Notes: a model not told the origin generated them from the letters alone. A stretch of DNA of 64,000 nucleotides from Sciurus carolinensis (GCF_902686445.1 NC_062232.1:93792932-93856931); one strand, 5' to 3'; shown: positions 1 through 10,194, numbered from the stretch's first letter. A program made the numbers and translations.

Positions 1-226
1 TTCAGGTATTCTTTTGCACAGTAGGGTGACAATATTCAGTATTGCATTGAATATTGCAAAATAGAATAGATTTTAAATGTTCTCATCACAATGAAATGAC
101 AAATGTATGAGGTACAGATAGGCTAAATACTCTCATTTGATTATTATACAATATATGTATAGAAGCATCATATTGTATCACATAAACACGTATAATTATT
201 ATGTGTCAATTTCAAAACAAAATAAA

Positions 227-530
227 GGTGGGCACAGTGGCACATACCTGTAATCCCAATGGCTCTGGAGGCTGAGGCAGGAGGATTGAGAGTTCAAAGC
301 CAGCCTCAGCAATTTAGTAAGACCCTGTCTCAAAATTGGGGATTGTGATTTGGGGTACAGTGCTTGCCTAATATGTGTGAGGCACTGGGTTTGAACCTCA
401 GCACCACGTAAAAAAATTAACAACAAAAATAAAGTTATAAAAAAATAAAATAAAACAAAAAAGGGCTGCGAATGTGTCTGGGTGGTTAAGTGTCCGTGGG
501 TCCAATCCCTAGTACTAAACAAAAAAGTAA
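227..530 (+). mobile_element. MEN (B1-ID) SINE with a nested ID
   Basis: The B1 half (227-335) reads in the usual order: GGTGGGCACAGTGGCAC box, GAGGCTGAGGCAGGAGGAT, then GACCCTGTCTC. An extra ID-like unit with a long A-rich tail (about 336-472) follows, and then the ID half of the host element (about 473-528). The simplest reading is an ID inserted in the A-rich linker of an older MEN. Confidence 0.85.
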
Positions 531-534
531 AAGG

Positions 535-660
535 AGAGATTTGACTGTGGTGCTGCTACTAGCTATGCAAACTTGGGCAAGTAGCTTAACCCTTTGAATC
601 TCAATTTCCTCCCGTGTAAAAATGGAGAGACTAATCACTGTCATGTCTTGGTCCCACACT
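535..660 (+). mobile_element. MIR fragment
   Basis: The stretch carries the MIR core: an ACTTGGGCAAGTAGCTTAACC-like segment followed by a CTCAATTTCCTCC...GTAAAAATGGAGA segment. Divergence is typical of this ancient tRNA-derived SINE. Confidence 0.8.
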
Positions 661-1640
661 GATTTGATGTGAGCTTCAGATTGAACAATGGTTATGAAAA
701 CACCTTGGAAACAAATATAAGGCTGTTGGCTGTTTTCAGGACACCTGTGGTTACCACCCAAGGTAACCCTCTCTTCCCTCCCCATTAGGCACCAAGCATT
801 GATTCAGTCTTAAACCCTCTAGCCCTGGGCTATTGCTGGGTGGGGAAGCATTGTTCTTCCTATCTTGACAGGTTGATCTTGGCTTAAGACTTGTTGCCCT
901 GGGGTCTTTTCAGTCAACATCTGGGGGGAGCCCCTCCCTTGGTTTCTCAAAAGCTTATTATCAAGTGCTGTTTAGATACTATGTAGCTTCTACCTTCCAG
1001 CTTGCTTTGTGACCTCCCTCCCTAGTGCAAAATGCTTCTTCTGGGGGAAAGGGAAAGGGCACATTTCCAACCTTTTCTTCCCAACCCCCGCCGCACCCCC
1101 TACCAGAAATCCCAGAGTCCCCAGACTCCAATTTTTCAGGCATAATTTCTTGACATCCATCAGGGTCGGCCCTATGAGGTATTTTAGATGGATCCCAGGC
1201 AGGTAAGTTACATTTTGCAGAGATTTCACTTATTCCCAAAGTGCTGTCAGTCTCGGCTCGTAGGTAATTACAAAACCCAGGACTTCCCTTGCCTTTGTGG
1301 TCAAAAATCACCCTCAGTGTTCGCCTCTCCTTGACCCCAGCTTCCAGCCTGCATTTGGGTCTGCTCTCAAAGCTCCTGAGGGAGTTACCCAGCTTTAATT
1401 TGGCCAGATGCTCAGTGTCTCGCTCAGATCACATGCCCCATTTTTTCCTCCCACTTTGAATAGCTTTTGCACAGACCCTTAGATTCACTAAAGCTTGCCC
1501 CCTCTCCAGTAAGTTCTTCCTGCTGGGAGTAGTTGCCTTTTGGCAGCCATGCTTAGTTAGTGCCAAGGTTAGCCTTTTCTTCACTCTGAATCCTTTTAAC
1601 TTTTGCAGAATTGAATTCACCACTGTAGGCATTCAGCTTT
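661..1640. other. Unique sequence, no gene seen
   Basis: No repeat or coding signature is recognised. Overlapping frames on both strands at 979-1311 are short and start in different registers, with no splice-flanked structure or known motif. Confidence 0.5.
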
Positions 1641-1725
1641 TCTTTTTAGTGGTGCTGGGGATCCAACCTAGAATCTTAGGCATGATAGGCAAGGGCTCTA
1701 CCACTGAACCACATCCTGAGCCCCT
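1641..1725 (-). mobile_element. ID SINE
   Basis: In reverse complement this is an ID element: the GGCTCAGGATG...TTCAGTGGTAGAG head corresponds to the tRNA-like internal promoter, and a short T-rich stretch (1641-1648) is the tail. Confidence 0.85.
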
Positions 1726-1877
1726 AGCAGCTAAGTTCAGTAAATAGTCTTCAACTTGCAATTGAATTGAAATTGACACACCATCTTCCTAAGCAAAAGT
1801 GAACAGAGGATTGTCTACCACTGACTGGTTTTCTGCAAACCCAGCTAAGATTTGTTTATTTATTTATTTTACATTTT

Positions 1878-1972
1878 AGTAAAGTTCATGTGACAGAGAC
1901 TATAGAAACAGAGCTAACAAACCTAAAATATGTACTATGTGGCCCTTCACAGAGAAAGTTTGCTCACTCCAA
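1878..1972 (-). mobile_element. hAT-Charlie-like DNA transposon end
   Basis: The reverse complement begins with a GCAAACTTTCTCTGTGAAGGGCC-like terminus and a run resembling the TATTTTAGGTTTG and GTCTCTGTC stretches of non-autonomous hAT elements. The subfamily is not assigned. Confidence 0.55.
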
Positions 1973-3036
1973 GAGTTCTTAATATCCAAAATGAGGGTTG
2001 TAGTTTTGACCCTATCACCTTCTCTTCCTAAGGTTCCAGGAAACTTCTGACTTACTTATCAACCCATCTTACCATCTCATCTATCCCTTCCATTCAATTT
2101 CTAGTCTAGCCATGAAGAGTTTAAAAGGTTTCTGTTCTACCTCCTGAACTCACATTTCATTTCTCTCCCAAGGAATAAACTAACTTCCTTCTGCAAGACA
2201 GCTCCCTGCTCCCTCCCCTTCTGCCTCTAATTAATATCCCTCTGGCTTTGGTGGACACTTTGGAAAGTGAGAGCTCCTTGCTCATTTTCACAGAGTCTCA
2301 GAAAAATGCTCAGGGTAATTTGAAGACAGAGCAGATGGTAAGTATGAGGAGATTTCACAGAGGGCTAAACCATGGAGACACTTAAAATCCCCCTGCAAAT
2401 GGAGACTAACTCTGTTTCACCCACAAGGTGATTTATTTCCATAGTTCTTTGGAAGAAGGCAGGATCAGTTTACTAGGGTTCAGCTTACTCAGCAGAAGGG
2501 CTAATCTCCTCTGTTAAAATGTATTTTCTGCCGAATTTAATCTTAACTCTCATTGGTTTTCCTTGTGCTACTTACATAGTTCCTGAGGGTGGGCCAAACC
2601 TAAAGAATGTAGCCAAACTCAAACAAAGGACATTAGCCCTTAGTCCAAAGGCAAATACTTACTGAAGAACTATTAGATACCTAGCATGTGATTGGTGCCA
2701 TGAAGTCTAAACTTGGACCCAGCCTCCCCTAAACTCCAGTGTAGCTGGAGAGACAAAATACATAACTAACCACATAAGGGGTTCTTTGATACAATTCAGA
2801 TGAGTGAATAGCCTGGATTTCAAATCTATCTTCTGATTGTCCCACGGCACATATATATTTTCTACACTGTCATTTTTTCCTTATTATATGGTCACTATAA
2901 CTGTACTAAGAAAGAGAAGGGAGTTATCTGTATGAACTTTTATTAGCAAAGAATGTACATAGTACGTGTTCAGTAAAGATTCCTTGGATAATTACAGATG
3001 GAATGGTTATAGGAAGGCATCCCCATCACGTGGAAA
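1973..3036. other. Unique sequence, no gene seen
   Basis: Moderately AT-rich single-copy-looking sequence with no recognisable exon, repeat consensus or RNA gene. Confidence 0.45.
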
Positions 3037-3455
3037 TGATACCCCCCAAATATGGCACTTTGGTATGCTGTGTGCTTTGAAGTGAAGGAGGCTGGAAGCC
3101 AGATCTCTCCCTGACATTCTCTTGCCCTCTTGTCTCCCCAGCCTCTTTCTCTCCCTAAAGTGAGTCATGGAAACTAGACTCCCTATCCTCCAAAGTAAGC
3201 CATAAAACCTAGAAATTTGCTTTCTCCTTTCTCCCTTCTCCTTTGTCCCTTGAAGACTCTCATTCCAGAAAGGTCCTGACCCATCCCAGAAGGAAGGAAT
3301 GCTACACAGAGAAGCCATGAGGAATCTAAACAGACTGGCCTTGGCTGACTTCCCCAATTACCATTTGATCATATACTTTCTTGCAATTGAATTTCTACAG
3401 GTCTGCCCATTCTTCATTGAACTGAAGCATAAAAATAGAGAGTTTTCCCTGGGTA

Positions 3456-3458
<3 letters not shown>

Positions 3459-3500
<42 letters not shown>
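3459..3500. repeat. (TG)n microsatellite at a MEN tail
   Basis: About 21 uninterrupted TG dinucleotides lie between the left target-site duplication and the ID half of the MEN at 3501. This is exactly where the A-rich 3' tail of the antisense SINE should be. Confidence 0.95.
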
Positions 3501-3503
<3 letters not shown>

Positions 3504-3684
3504 GTTCCAGGGATTGAACCCAGGGGTGGGTGCTTAACCACTGAGCCACATCCCCAGCCCTTTTCTATATTTTATTTAGAGACAGGGTCTCACTGAATTT
3601 CTCAGGGCCTCCCTAAGTTGTTGAGGCTGGCTTTGAACTCGAGATCCTCCTGCCTCACAGCCTCCCCAGTCACCATGCCCAGCC
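3501..3684 (-). mobile_element. MEN SINE with TSD
   Basis: The antisense ID half (3501-3560) is followed by the antisense B1 half. It is flanked by a 15-bp direct repeat TTCCCTGGGTATTTG at 3445-3459 and 3685-3699, so the insertion limits are well defined and the LTR-like host sequence can be rejoined. Confidence 0.9.
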
Positions 3685-3843
3685 TTCCCTGGGTATTTGG
3701 GTCTTTACTTCTGAAGGATCCTGCTTGCATGAAATTTTGATTCAGTCAATTTGTCATGACTTTCTCTCCTTAACCTGTCTTGCTATAGAAATGTCAGCAG
3801 GGTATGATGCGTGAGGTAAGGTATCACACCCTTCCACCCCTAC

Positions 3844-4303
3844 AAAAAATAACATTAACAAGCCTTTATAATTGAAACAAATTTGATTCGTTTGCAGTAC
3901 AACTGAGTGGACTGGCCTGATTGGAGAAGCCAATATGTGTGCAGGTTTGGAAAAGTCAAGTTTGTCTATGTAAGACAGGACCAAATTGGAACTTGTTCTT
4001 TTGGAGGTTTTGGAAACTGTGCAGTCCTCCATGGTGCATACATGCTATTTAGCTAGGGAGCAAGACTTACAAATACCAAGTTTGACTTTCCTGGATCTTT
4101 GACCTTAACGGCTGCCTACATCACATTTTGCAACCAAAGCCACATACCTATGCTGGCTTAAGAGTGGTTAGACTAAACTGAAAGAACGTATTTAGCCATT
4201 GGCCAAGACCATGAAAGTGTTTCAAGGGTATCTCACAGTTGTTTCCCCTTAAAATATGCCTCTTCCAGCTATTCTGGAAGATTCTGAAGCCAAAGAATTT
4301 ATG
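3844..4303. other. Loop segment between inverted LTR arms
   Basis: Unique-looking sequence between the left LTR arm and the three-copy segment. No coding or repeat consensus is recognised. Confidence 0.4.
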
Positions 4304-4560
4304 TTGACCCAAAGAATGACAAGTGAACACATTGAATGAGGATTCCAAAATCTACCCTCTGTCAGATGTCTTATAAGATCCATGTATCAAATTGCCTGCT
4401 GGAACCCCCTGCTGGAACATTAGAATGGATAACACAAAACATCATCTGCCTTCATGTCTAACCATCATTCTCATCTACCTGTGCCTGTTTCCTCCATCTC
4501 CATGAATGACACCACCATCTACCCAAGGGCATAATTAGCCAAGCCAGAATCACAGGGAAT
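4304..4560 (+). repeat. Three-copy segment, copy A
   Basis: The first ~137 bases match 7203-7339 (copy B) with about four differences, and 8226-8359 (copy C) at about 90% by eye. Copy C resumes after its LTR at 8994 and follows copy A to about 4552, into L2-like sequence. All three share the internal direct repeat CTGCTGGAACCCCCTGCTGGAA. Confidence 0.85.
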
Positions 4561-4766
4561 TTTCAAAAATCTTCCCTCTCCTCACCACCTAGGTCCAATC
4601 ACTAAAATATCTCTGGTTACTGGTCCATTCCCACTGTTACCGTCTAACTCTGAGGCCCCCATCAGTTCTGGCTTTCTCTATTCTGCATCTTTGTTCCCTC
4701 CCACCCTTATGACCCTTATCCATACCACTGAAAGAAGCATCTTGTTAAAAATCTGATCTTGCCACT
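4455..4766 (+). mobile_element. L2 LINE, left part
   Basis: The order of AATGACACCACCATCTACCCA, AGGTCCAATCACTAAAATAT and AAAATCTGATCTTGCCAC follows the L2 3' region. It continues at 5530 on the far side of the inserted LTR-like arm. Confidence 0.7.
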
Positions 4767-4993
4767 ATAGGGGTGGAAAGGTATCGTACCTTTCCTCACC
4801 CATCATAAAGGTCACAACTGTCATTACTATAACAAGACAGGTTAAGGAGAGAAAGGCATAACAGATTGAGTGAATCAAATTTTTATGTGACACATGAACC
4901 TTCAGAAATGAAGACCCCTCAGCTGGGGATATAGCTCAGTTGGTAGAGTGCTTGCCTTGTAAGCACAAGGCCCTGGGTTTGATCCCCAGCACC

Positions 4994-5026
<33 letters not shown>

Positions 5027-5516
5027 TGTAAGAAATGAAGACCCCAATATCCAGGGAAAACTCCCCCAATATCCAGGGAGAACTCTTAGGTTTAGTTTAG
5101 ATGAAGAATGAACAGCCCTGTGGAAATGTGACTGGATAAAGGGATAAGATCTATGGTTATAGACAGGGGGAAAGTCAGCAAGGCCTGTCTGTTCAGATTC
5201 CTCTTGGCCCCTCTGTGTAGCATTCCTTCCTCCTGGTTATAGAGCAGGAACCCTTTGGAATGATCCTTTAAAGGAGAAGGGATAAAATGACCTTCTTAGC
5301 TTTTATGTCCTGCTTTGAGGGAGAAAGATTCTATTTTCTATGACCCATCATGAAGCAGAGGAATTCTGATTTCTGTGACTCACTTTGGGGAACGAAGAAG
5401 GGAAGGAAACAGGAGGATAGAAAGAGGTCAGAGAGACAACTGGATTTTGAGGCCCTTCCAATCTCCTTAAATTCAAAGTACTCAGAGTGCTAGAGTGCCA
5501 TATTTTGGGGGTATCA
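4767..5516 (-). mobile_element. LTR-like repeat, right arm of inverted pair
   Basis: This is the reverse complement of the left arm at 3037-3843. It separates two halves of one L2, so it is an insertion. It contains a short unit duplicated in tandem near 5045-5085 (AATATCCAGGGA twice) and an inserted ID. Confidence 0.6.
4919..5030 (+). mobile_element. Young ID SINE with long A tail
   Basis: A near-consensus ID head is followed by an A tract of about 28 bases and a 9-bp non-A stretch. A 15-bp direct repeat AGAAATGAAGACCCC lies at 4904-4918 and 5031-5045. The intact tail and identical duplication indicate recent insertion. Confidence 0.9.
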
Positions 5517-5529
5517 TTTTCTGAGCTCC

Positions 5530-6040
5530 AACACCACTGCTCTATTTGCAAGTCTTCAGTAGTGCCCCGTATTCCTTTTAAGATAAAACCCAAGCTCAGG
5601 TTGACCCAAAAACCGAACTTATTTCACTCTCCTCCCCAACTCATCCCTTGTGTTCTATTCACACAAAATAGTTTTTCTTTCCTTAAATGCCTATTTATGC
5701 CTCAGTGCCTTTGTGCATATTGGGTTCTCTCACTCTCTGGAAATCCTTCTTATTTTTTTGCTTCTTTATTTAATACTTGTCATTCAAGACAGCTTAGCCA
5801 TTGCCTCTGAAAACCCTGTCATTCTCCTAGTGTGGATTAGATTTTCCTCTGTGGCCCCTAGGGTACTCTGTTCATAGCTTTAAAAAAAACTAATCGTTTT
5901 CTACAATATTGTAATGGTATGGTCTATCCATGTATATCTCATTAGACAATGAACTCCTTGAGGAAAGAGCCTGCATCTTTTTTTCTATCAACAATATCTA
6001 CATGCAGTAAATCCTTCAAAGTGTGTAAATGAAGTGGATT
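5530..6040 (+). mobile_element. L2 LINE, right part
   Basis: It continues the L2 from 4766. The TGCCTCAGTGCCTTTGTGCATATT stretch, the ACAATGAACTCCTTGAGGAAAG stretch and a closing GCAGTAAATCC follow the conserved L2 3' UTR order. Confidence 0.75.
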
Positions 6041-6110
6041 AGAATATAGTCACAGTGAAGTACAAAGGCCTAATATATGATCCTTTCTGGAGAGTCTGTT
6101 GTTTTCTGTT

Positions 6111-6286
6111 TGGTTTTGGCAGTACTGGGATTGAGCCCAGGAATATTCTACCACTGAGCTACATCCCCAGACCTTTTTATTTTAACTTCTACAAGAGTGT
6201 TACTAAGTTGCTAAGGCTGACCTTGATCCTCCTGCCTCAGCCTCCCCAGGTGCTAGGATTATAAGGCATGTGCCATCATGCCCAGT
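6111..6286 (-). mobile_element. MEN SINE
   Basis: Antisense ID half (TACTGGGATTGAGCCCAGG...CCACTGAGCTACATCCCCAG) joined to an antisense B1 half ending CATGCCCAG. The B1 half is slightly shortened internally. Confidence 0.85.
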
Positions 6287-6833
6287 TGGAACTCAGTTAG
6301 ATACAGAACAAAGAAAACATGAAAGTTGTAGAGGATCTAAAATATGAGGAAGATATTGCTATGTGGAACATTAGGGGATGACATGACCAGAGTAAAAGTC
6401 ACAGTGAACCTCCTACAGAAACTGTCCATCATTGGAGAGAGCAAGCCCTGGCAATACAGGAATGTCTGTTTCAACAGAGAAATAGTTCACACTAATGAAG
6501 AGAAGCAGCTGAGTTTCTGGGAAACCAGGTAAAAAAGATGATAGAGGCTTATGGGAAGCAATACTTACCCAGGGGAAAACAGACATTGCTTATTGAAGGA
6601 AAAAGATTTTCAAAATTTTTAATCACAAGAAAACATCTGAATGAAAACATCATCAAGCTCCTTCCCCTTCTCCCCAACTGTGTGGGACTTTCCAACTCAG
6701 ACATCCATGAGATCTAGGTAAAACAGCCTATATGATAGTCTGGTGATGCAGGTTGGCATTGAGGCACTGGCTGTATGATATGATTTGATAGGAATAGATA
6801 TTAAGTTCCTAGAGGGTCTCCGCATGCTATATG
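6287..6833. other. Unique sequence, no gene seen
   Basis: A 62-codon plus-strand frame (6344-6532) is the longest feature. It has no recognisable domain or splice context. Confidence 0.4.
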
Positions 6834-7621
6834 TTAGTTGCCCCTTTCCTGCAGTTTTGCTTTCCATAGTTTCAGTCGTCCATGGTCAAATAAGTTCCAA
6901 AAATATTAGTGGAAACTTTCATTAGTAAACATTTGCAAGTTTTGAATTGTGCAGTTTTGAGTAGTGTGCTTCAATTTCATGTTGTCTTTCTCTGTACTGC
7001 CTGGGACATGAATCTTATGCCTTTGACCCACGTATCCATGCTGTATATGCTACCCACTTGTTAGTAACTTTGTGGTCATCTTGGTTATCAGATCAACTGT
7101 TGTAGCTCTGCCACTGAGCTCCATCCCCAGCTCTTTTTTTTTAAATTAGAGCTTTATAGTTATACATAGAAGTTGGCATTCCAAAGCCAAAAATTTTTTA
7201 TTGACCCAAAAAATGACAAGTGAACACATTGAATGAGGATTCCAAAATCTACCCTCTGCCAGATCTCTTATAAGATCCACGTATCAAATTGCCTGCTGGA
7301 ACCCCCTGCTGGAACATTAGAATGGATAACACAAAACATGTGCTTGTGGTCAAGTAGCCTTTATTTTATTTAATAATGGCTCCAAAGTGTACAAGTAGTG
7401 ATGTTAGATATTTTATTATAGTATATTGCTATAATTCTTCTATTTTATTAACAATTAACTGTTGTTAGTGTCTTAGTATGCCTGAGTTATAAATTAAATC
7501 TTATTATATATGCATATAGAGAAGAAAACATGGAACAGAAAGGGTTTGGTACTATCTGTGCTTTCAGGCAATCACTGGAGATCTTGGAATGTATCTCTGA
7601 GGGTAAGAAGGGACTACTATA
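6834..7621 (+). mobile_element. Tigger/MER2-type DNA transposon, interrupted
   Basis: The left end resembles the terminal inverted repeat (GTTGCCCCTTTCC...), and the right end reads GGTAAGAAGGGACTACTATA. The internal TAATAATGGCTCCAAAG matches the region around the Tigger transposase start. A foreign segment of about 233 bp (7107-7339) splits it. It is a mutated, non-coding copy. Confidence 0.75.
7107..7339 (-). repeat. Three-copy segment, copy B, inside Tigger
   Basis: It begins with an antisense partial ID (about 7107-7134), then the linker GAGCTTTATAGTTATACATAG, then the segment shared with copy A (7203-7339, about 97% by eye) and copy C. No clear target-site duplication flanks it. The ID and linker are shared only with copy C. 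Confidence 0.8.
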
Positions 7622-7699
7622 CTTCTGTATCATCCTACAGGACTCAAGGCAGAATCTCACACACAGGAGGCATTCCTTGTATCTATAATATGTCAAATG

Positions 7700-7950
7700 A
7701 GGCAGTGTGATATGCAAGAATGAGTATTAAATTGGGAATCAGAAAAACATAAGACTTAAGACAGATTCTGTCTGTCTTCCCAGGAACAAATTATTACAGT
7801 TCTCTGGGCCTCAGTTTCCTTTTCCTTAAAATTAAGATGTAAATATCTACTTTGCAATATTGTGGAGGATACAATGAACTATGTGAAAGAAAATGTGTGA
7901 CACAATCAGGCAATGAGTACATGGTCAACACGTCAGTTGTAACTGAATAA
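7700..7950 (+). mobile_element. MIR
   Basis: GGGCCTCAGTTTCCTTTTCC, then a GTAAATATCTAC-type stretch and a closing GGCAATGAGTACATGG follow MIR order, with old divergence. Confidence 0.7.
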
Positions 7951-8080
7951 ATGATCTTGAGAGGGCTCAACACCCCTGCCCCAAAGGGTTTACCCACTAT
8001 ATGACAGTCCATCATCAGAGCTAGATACCATTTGGTTTTGAAGATGTTTTGATCTCTGATATATCTCTCCCCACATTTAT

Positions 8081-8163
8081 GCAGTTCTGGGGATTAAACC
8101 CACTGGTTTGTCCACATAAGGCAAGTGTTCCACCACTGAGCTCCATCTGCAGCTCTTTTGTAA
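8081..8163 (-). mobile_element. ID SINE at the edge of copy C
   Basis: Antisense ID ending at CTCCATCTGCAGCTC, directly abutting the GAGCTTTATAGTTATA linker. Copy B has the same ID-linker junction. Confidence 0.8.
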
Positions 8164-9107
8164 AAAAAACAGAGCTTTATAGTTATATATAGAAGTTGGC
8201 ACTCCAAAGCCAAATACTTTTTATTGACCCAAAGAATGACAAGTGAACATGTTGAATAATGACTTCAAAATCTACCTTCTGACAGATCTCTTATAAGATC
8301 CATGTATCAAATTGCCTGCTGGAACCCCCTGCTGGAACATTACAGTGAATAACACCAAATGTGGAAGACATGCTTGGGTAACCCTAAGATGGTGGCTGCC
8401 ATTGAGTCAAGAGGTGGTGCATAGTTAGTGTTAACACAGTGTGATCTACTTTTGCCTGATTAGTTAATGTCTCCTTTGTGCTAGTGGTCAACAGATATTC
8501 CTCATTCTTTCTTGATTGGTACCAAGGGGCGTGCTTCAATTGTGCTAATCCTAAGCTGATTGACTGCCTTAGGTATATAAGACACACACCTATAGGAAGC
8601 ACCTCGTGTAAGCAGCACCTCTGATAGATTGCAGAAGGTAGATGGCAGATCACAGATCGCAGTACGCGGGATGCACCATAGACACGCCTTTAGCACGCAC
8701 TTCTAGCACGCACCTTTAGGACACAGGATGTGGGATGCACCTTTAAGAAGAAGCAGCATCTCTGAAAGTGTAGCCTCTCCGATAAGCAAAGCCTTTTCTT
8801 CCTCTCTCTCTCTCTTCTTCTAAAACTTCCTCTATAAGCTAGGGAACAAGCAAATAAGCAAGAAAGCAGCCCACTAAAGAAAGATAGTAGAAGTAGTTCA
8901 TTTCCAGTCCACCTCCGATAAATACCCACTCAATTGTTGCTGAAGGCGGTAACAATATCCGCGCGACTGTTGCCACGGGCGGCGACAATCAAACATCGTC
9001 TGCCTTCATGTCTACCTATCATTCTTCTCTACCTGTGCCCATATTCTTCACCTCCATGAATGATACCACCATCTACCCAACTGCATAATTAGCCAAGCCA
9101 GAATCAA
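8164..9107 (+). repeat. Three-copy segment, copy C, split by LTR
   Basis: The segment runs 8164-8359, is interrupted by the solo LTR 8360-8987, and resumes from 8994 to about 9107 colinear with copy A (4438-4552). Copies A and B are effectively empty-site controls for the LTR. Confidence 0.85.
8360..8987 (+). mobile_element. ERVK-like solo LTR
   Basis: The 628-bp element begins TGTGGAAG and ends GGCGACA (TGT...ACA ends). The flanks are ACCAAA (8354-8359) and ATCAAA (8988-8993), a 6-bp duplication with one change, as expected for class II (ERVK) elements. A TATA-like GGTATATAAG lies at 8572-8581. Downstream is a short imperfect tandem of GCACGCAC/TTTAG units (about 8684-8745), and a GATAAATACC near 8918 may serve as the polyadenylation signal. 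No internal viral genes are present. Confidence 0.75.
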
Positions 9108-9222
9108 CCCTTTTATTTTTTATTTTGAGACAGGATCTCTCTAAACTGCCCAGGCTAAACCGTAATTTGCGATCTTCCTGCCTCAGCCTCCTCCAAGTAG
9201 CTGGGATAACAGGTGTGGCTAG
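9108..9222 (-). mobile_element. B1-type SINE half
   Basis: Antisense B1: TTTTGAGACAGGATCTCTC, CTTCCTGCCTCAGCCTCC and AGCTGGGATAACAGGTGTGG. No ID half is present. Confidence 0.8.
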
Positions 9223-9309
9223 TCAAAGCAAGAGTGACAAGATCTGAAGGTAAGAAGCAGCTTACTGGGGGTGGGAAGGTGGAACAAGATAGAGCATGAT
9301 AGAAAATAG

Positions 9310-9388
9310 CGTATTGGACTGGGGGTGAGCTTGCCTAGCAGGCAAGGAACTGTGTTCAATCCCCAATACTGGGGAAAAGAAAGGAAAG
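9310..9388 (+). mobile_element. ID SINE
   Basis: Sense ID: ACTGGGGGTGAGCTTGCCTAGCAGGCAAGG followed by TTCAATCCCCAATACTGGG and an A/G-rich tail. Confidence 0.7.
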
Positions 9389-9551
9389 TAAGAAAGTGGG
9401 CTCTTTAATCATGAATATAGGCATGATATAAAGACAAATACTACCTACTTCATCAATTTAACAAGGGCTTACCATGGTGGCAACAAGGACCTAAAGTATA
9501 AGACCTAGGATCTGTTACAAAGGTTGACTTTGCATGGAGGGGTAGAAAGAG

Positions 9552-9628
9552 GGGGTACTGGGGTTGAACCTGGGCATTTGCTCATGCCAGGCAACTGCTC
9601 TGCCACTCTGTTATATCCCTAGTTCTGA
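9552..9628 (-). mobile_element. ID SINE
   Basis: Antisense ID: GGTACTGGGGTTGAACCTGG...CATGCCAGGCAACTGCTCTGCCACT. Diverged but colinear. Confidence 0.75.
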
Positions 9629-10194
9629 GTTGACATTAAATTGGCCTTCCATAGGCTTTCCACACACAAACCAGAACTGATCATATTGTGATACAAAATG
9701 ATCTGTGCATTTTATTCAATTCTAGTAATGAAACAGTGCCACAGTGTGGTCCCTGCTTTGAGTTTCATAAAGTGTGAGAGGAGCTCCTCGTTTTAGAGCA
9801 GGGAAGATGTTGACAGGAATACGAAAAGATAAGGCCAGAAAATAGTGAAAGCCATGCAGGATCCTTTCTCTTTTCCCCTCCTGCTCTCCCTCTCTTGGCC
9901 ATCACAGGAGAGAGCTGTGTGAATGCCTGTGTTCCTGGATAAATGGAAAAGACAGAAGAAATCTGGTCTCCAGAGCATCTACATACTCTACACACATGAG
10001 CTAACAGGAAAAAGAACTGATGAGGTTTCCAGGTCACAGGGGAGGGAAAGGATCTGCAGTGACCTAATCCATCATAGAAAACTGAAGTATTCTTTAAACT
10101 AAGGAAAGGATCTTACCTATATTTCCCTGGGGCCTAGCATAGTGCCTGATACATAGTGGTTAGTCAGTAAACTTCTTGTGGATACTAAGTAGAG
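9629..10194. other. Unique sequence, no gene seen
   Basis: Antisense frames at 9765-10037 have no identifiable product, and no repeat family is recognised. Confidence 0.4.

Larger units (their letters stand above)
3037..3843 (+). mobile_element. LTR-like repeat, left arm of inverted pair
   Basis: It begins near TGATACCCC and ends near CCACCCCTACA, so it has TG...CA-type ends. Once the MEN and (GT)n insertion (3460-3699) are removed, it aligns along most of its length with the reverse complement of 4767-5516. Shared anchors include GGAAGGAATGCTACACAGAG and TTTCTCTCCTTAACCTGTCT. The family is not identified; an ERVL-type LTR is plausible. Confidence 0.6.

Noticed and set aside
3007..3357. 116-codon minus-strand frame
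   Set aside because: It lies inside the left LTR-like arm; the inverted copy at 4767-5516 does not preserve the frame, and no protein motif is seen.
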